NCBI GenBank assembly: GCA_964373925.1
Contig: CAYJWS010000028.1
Span: 1-13,783, forward strand
DNA length: 13,783 nucleotides
Reading direction: 5' to 3'
Source: CAYJWS01 sp964373925
GTDB taxonomy: Bacteria; Patescibacteriota; Patescibacteriia; Buchananbacterales; GWA2-38-13
Both the position numbers and the translations under genes were made by a program. The notes under the pieces were generated by a model. The model was not told the DNA's origin. It worked only from the letters and a program-made list of their open reading frames with translations, and did not search any database. This document shows, one piece after another, positions 12,742 through 13,783 of this stretch. How positions within the stretch are numbered: the stretch's first letter is position 1; each line of letters starts with the position of its first letter.

Positions 12742-13783
12742 TTATGTAACTTCTAACTGCGGGTCTGGTTCAATCTTCTGCCATGAGACGGGCTTGCCAA
12801 AAAATCCCCCGATAGCTATCGGGGCCGCGTTGTCCGTACAAAGCTTTATAGGAGGAACAATAAAAGGAATATTGAACTTATTCGCTTCCTTTTTCATGGT
12901 TTTACGTAAAAGCGTGTTTGCCGCAACACCGCCTCCCAAAATAAGAGTTTTTACTTTATATTCCCGCGCCGCGCGAATCGTCTTATGTACAAGAACATCA
13001 ACTACTGCTTGCTGGAAAGAAGCGGCAATATCCAACTTGCTCTTTTGAAGCATCCCACCCTTACTCCCCTCCTTTTTAAGGGGGGGATGAGAGGGGGGGT
13101 TAACTTTCTTCTGTATAGTATACAGCACGGCTGTTTTCAGGCCGGAAAAGCTAAAATTAAAATCTTTGGAATGCATCATCGGCCGTGGAAAATTAAATGC
13201 TTGCGGATTCCCATTCTCTGCTAATTTTGAAATGGCGGGCCCGCCAGGAAACCCAAGCCCGAGAAGTTTAGCAATCTTATCAAATGCTTCTCCGGCGGCG
13301 TCATCAAGCGTCTGTCCAATTTTTTTGAAACTTTTTAAATTTTTCATAATCAACAATTCCGTATGTCCGCCAGATACTACCAATACCAAAATTGGAAATT
13401 GGAAATTGGAAATTGGAAATTCTTGGCTCGCAAGCCAAGCTGCATACGCGTGCCCCTTAATATGATCAACTGGGATAAGGGGCTTTTTCCAGACGTACGC
13501 GAGGTTACGCGCGGCTTCCACTCCAATCATAAGAGAAGTAATAAGCCCAGGCCCGTAGGTAACGGCAATCCTATCAATATCTTTGGGCGTGACTCGCGCT
13601 TTTTTGAGCGCTCTATCAATCACGGGAATAATATTCTTTACATGATTTCGCGCGGCAACCTCCGGAACAATCCCTCCGTATTTTTTATGGATCTGAATCT
13701 GCGACATGACAATATTTGATAAAATTTCGTAATTCGTAATTCGCCACTCGGCCTTGCCCCTCGGTCTTGAGCTCCCGTTCAGG
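12742..13783 (-). CDS. tsaD: tRNA N6-adenosine threonylcarbamoyltransferase TsaD, 5' end outside the window
   Basis: Transfers the threonylcarbamoyl group to A37 of tRNA; ASKHA fold with a metal site. Seen: ILSNIVMSQIQIHKKYGGIV, TYGPGLITSLMIGVEAARNLA, the metal-binding pair in VDHIKGHAY, VSGGHTELL, GEAFDKIAKLLGLGFPGGP, GGGVAANTLLR and CTDNAA. The frame stays open past the ATG at 13707: NYEILSNIV before it matches the family, so that ATG is internal and the true start, with the ILGIETSCD-type N-terminus, lies beyond 13783. Three in-frame extras appear: the repeat peptide LNGSSRPRGKAEWRITN at the window edge, a short FPISNFQ stretch from heptamers (13389-13421), and about 18 residues (NPPSHPPLKKEGSKGGML) from a C-rich repeat at 13051-13102. 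All core motifs remain, so the protein is probably functional. Probably cotranscribed with tsaE, 42 nt downstream. Confidence 0.95.
   Translation of the reverse strand, partial: LNGSSRPRGKAEWRITNYEILSNIVMSQIQIHKKYGGIVPEVAARNHVKNIIPVIDRALKKARVTPKDIDRIAVTYGPGLITSLMIGVEAARNLAYVWKKPLIPVDHIKGHAYAAWLASQEFPISNFQFPILVLVVSGGHTELLIMKNLKSFKKIGQTLDDAAGEAFDKIAKLLGLGFPGGPAISKLAENGNPQAFNFPRPMMHSKDFNFSFSGLKTAVLYTIQKKVNPPSHPPLKKEGSKGGMLQKSKLDIAASFQQAVVDVLVHKTIRAAREYKVKTLILGGGVAANTLLRKTMKKEANKFNIPFIVPPIKLCTDNAAPIAIGGFFGKPVSWQKIEPDPQLEVT
12807..12824. repeat. Perfect 18-bp palindrome inside tsaD
   Basis: CCCCGATAGCTATCGGGG, fully self-complementary. It codes for residues PIAIGG next to the conserved CTDNAA metal-site motif, without lengthening the protein relative to the family. 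It may be a REP-like sequence that fits the coding frame, or a chance palindrome. Confidence 0.55.
13051..13102. repeat. C/G-rich imperfect inverted repeat inserted in frame in tsaD
   Basis: The left arm (about 13053-13075) and right arm (about 13079-13101) are imperfect inverted copies around a short T-rich centre; the inner CCCCTCCTT pairs with AAGGGGGGG through one wobble. It encodes NPPSHPPLKKEGSKGGML between the GLKTAVLY helix and the DIAASFQQAVVDVLV helix, where relatives have a shorter loop. The strand-asymmetric C/G runs are unlike the flanking coding sequence and like interspersed palindromic repeats known from other bacteria. Confidence 0.7.
13389..13421. repeat. Tandem heptamer AAATTGG, about 4.7 copies, inside tsaD
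   Basis: Four complete units (13389-13416) plus AAATT. Three units equal 21 bp, so gain or loss in threes keeps the frame; on the coding strand they give EFPISNFQFPI just before the LVLVVSGGHTELL strand. A 7-bp hairpin with a 4-nt loop (13422-13428 with 13433-13439) adjoins it. Confidence 0.85.
13725..13783. repeat. Second copy of the tsaE repeat element, in tsaD, cut by the window edge
   Basis: Heptamers (13725-13743) lead into a sequence that matches 12376-12427 at 51 of 52 bases (13732-13783); the one difference, A13746 for G12390, changes Arg to Trp. It is read by tsaD in the same frame as the tsaE copy. Confidence 0.9.

Noticed and set aside
13389..13421. CRISPR-like direct repeats
   Set aside because: Units are 7 bp and contiguous with no spacers; this is a microsatellite-type heptamer tract.

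Overview
The window looks like a piece of a small, AT-rich bacterial genome of the Candidate Phyla Radiation, most likely Parcubacteria (Patescibacteria). This is inference. It rests on tightly packed genes, Shine-Dalgarno-free starts, a four-domain S1 protein with a Lys-rich tail, a UlaG-like beta-lactamase-fold protein beside gyrA, a lone PilB, and heptamer-type repeats. TGA and TAG both act as stops, so genetic code 11 fits. No tRNA, rRNA, CRISPR array or transposase was seen.

Layout. (1) 1-4439, minus strand: an operon-like run that reads, in transcription order, unknown basic protein, degenerate metallo-beta-lactamase-fold protein, one-TM Cys-containing protein, and gyrA, whose 3' end is cut by the window edge. 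(2) 4440-4809: divergent intergenic region with a promoter on each strand and a strongly structured leader in front of rpsA. (3) 4810-10699, plus strand: rpsA, ftsH (own promoter), a multi-pass membrane protein and a pilB/gspE-type ATPase. A bidirectional hairpin terminator at 10733-10761 separates this block from the convergent genes. (4) 10774-12109, minus strand: a compact three-gene operon (putative HC2-type zinc-finger protein, 64-aa membrane protein, and a stand-alone ClpC N-domain fused to a small C-terminal domain). It has a near-consensus sigma70 promoter and strong Shine-Dalgarno sites, unlike every other gene whose start is visible here. (5) 12178-13783, minus strand: tsaD (5' end outside the window) followed by tsaE, both in the t6A tRNA-modification pathway.

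The most unusual signal is in tsaD and tsaE. The same GC-rich repeat lies inside both genes, in the same reading frame, and gives both proteins the peptide LNGSSRPRGKAE(R/W)RITN. In tsaE the element is complete (about 41 residues). tsaD carries it near its N-terminus and has two further in-frame repeat-like insertions of other families. This resembles the protein-coding palindromic elements of Rickettsia, here in two enzymes of one pathway. A second lead is the zinc-finger/membrane/ClpN operon, which looks like an undescribed proteostasis or envelope-response module. A third is the riboswitch-like leader of rpsA.
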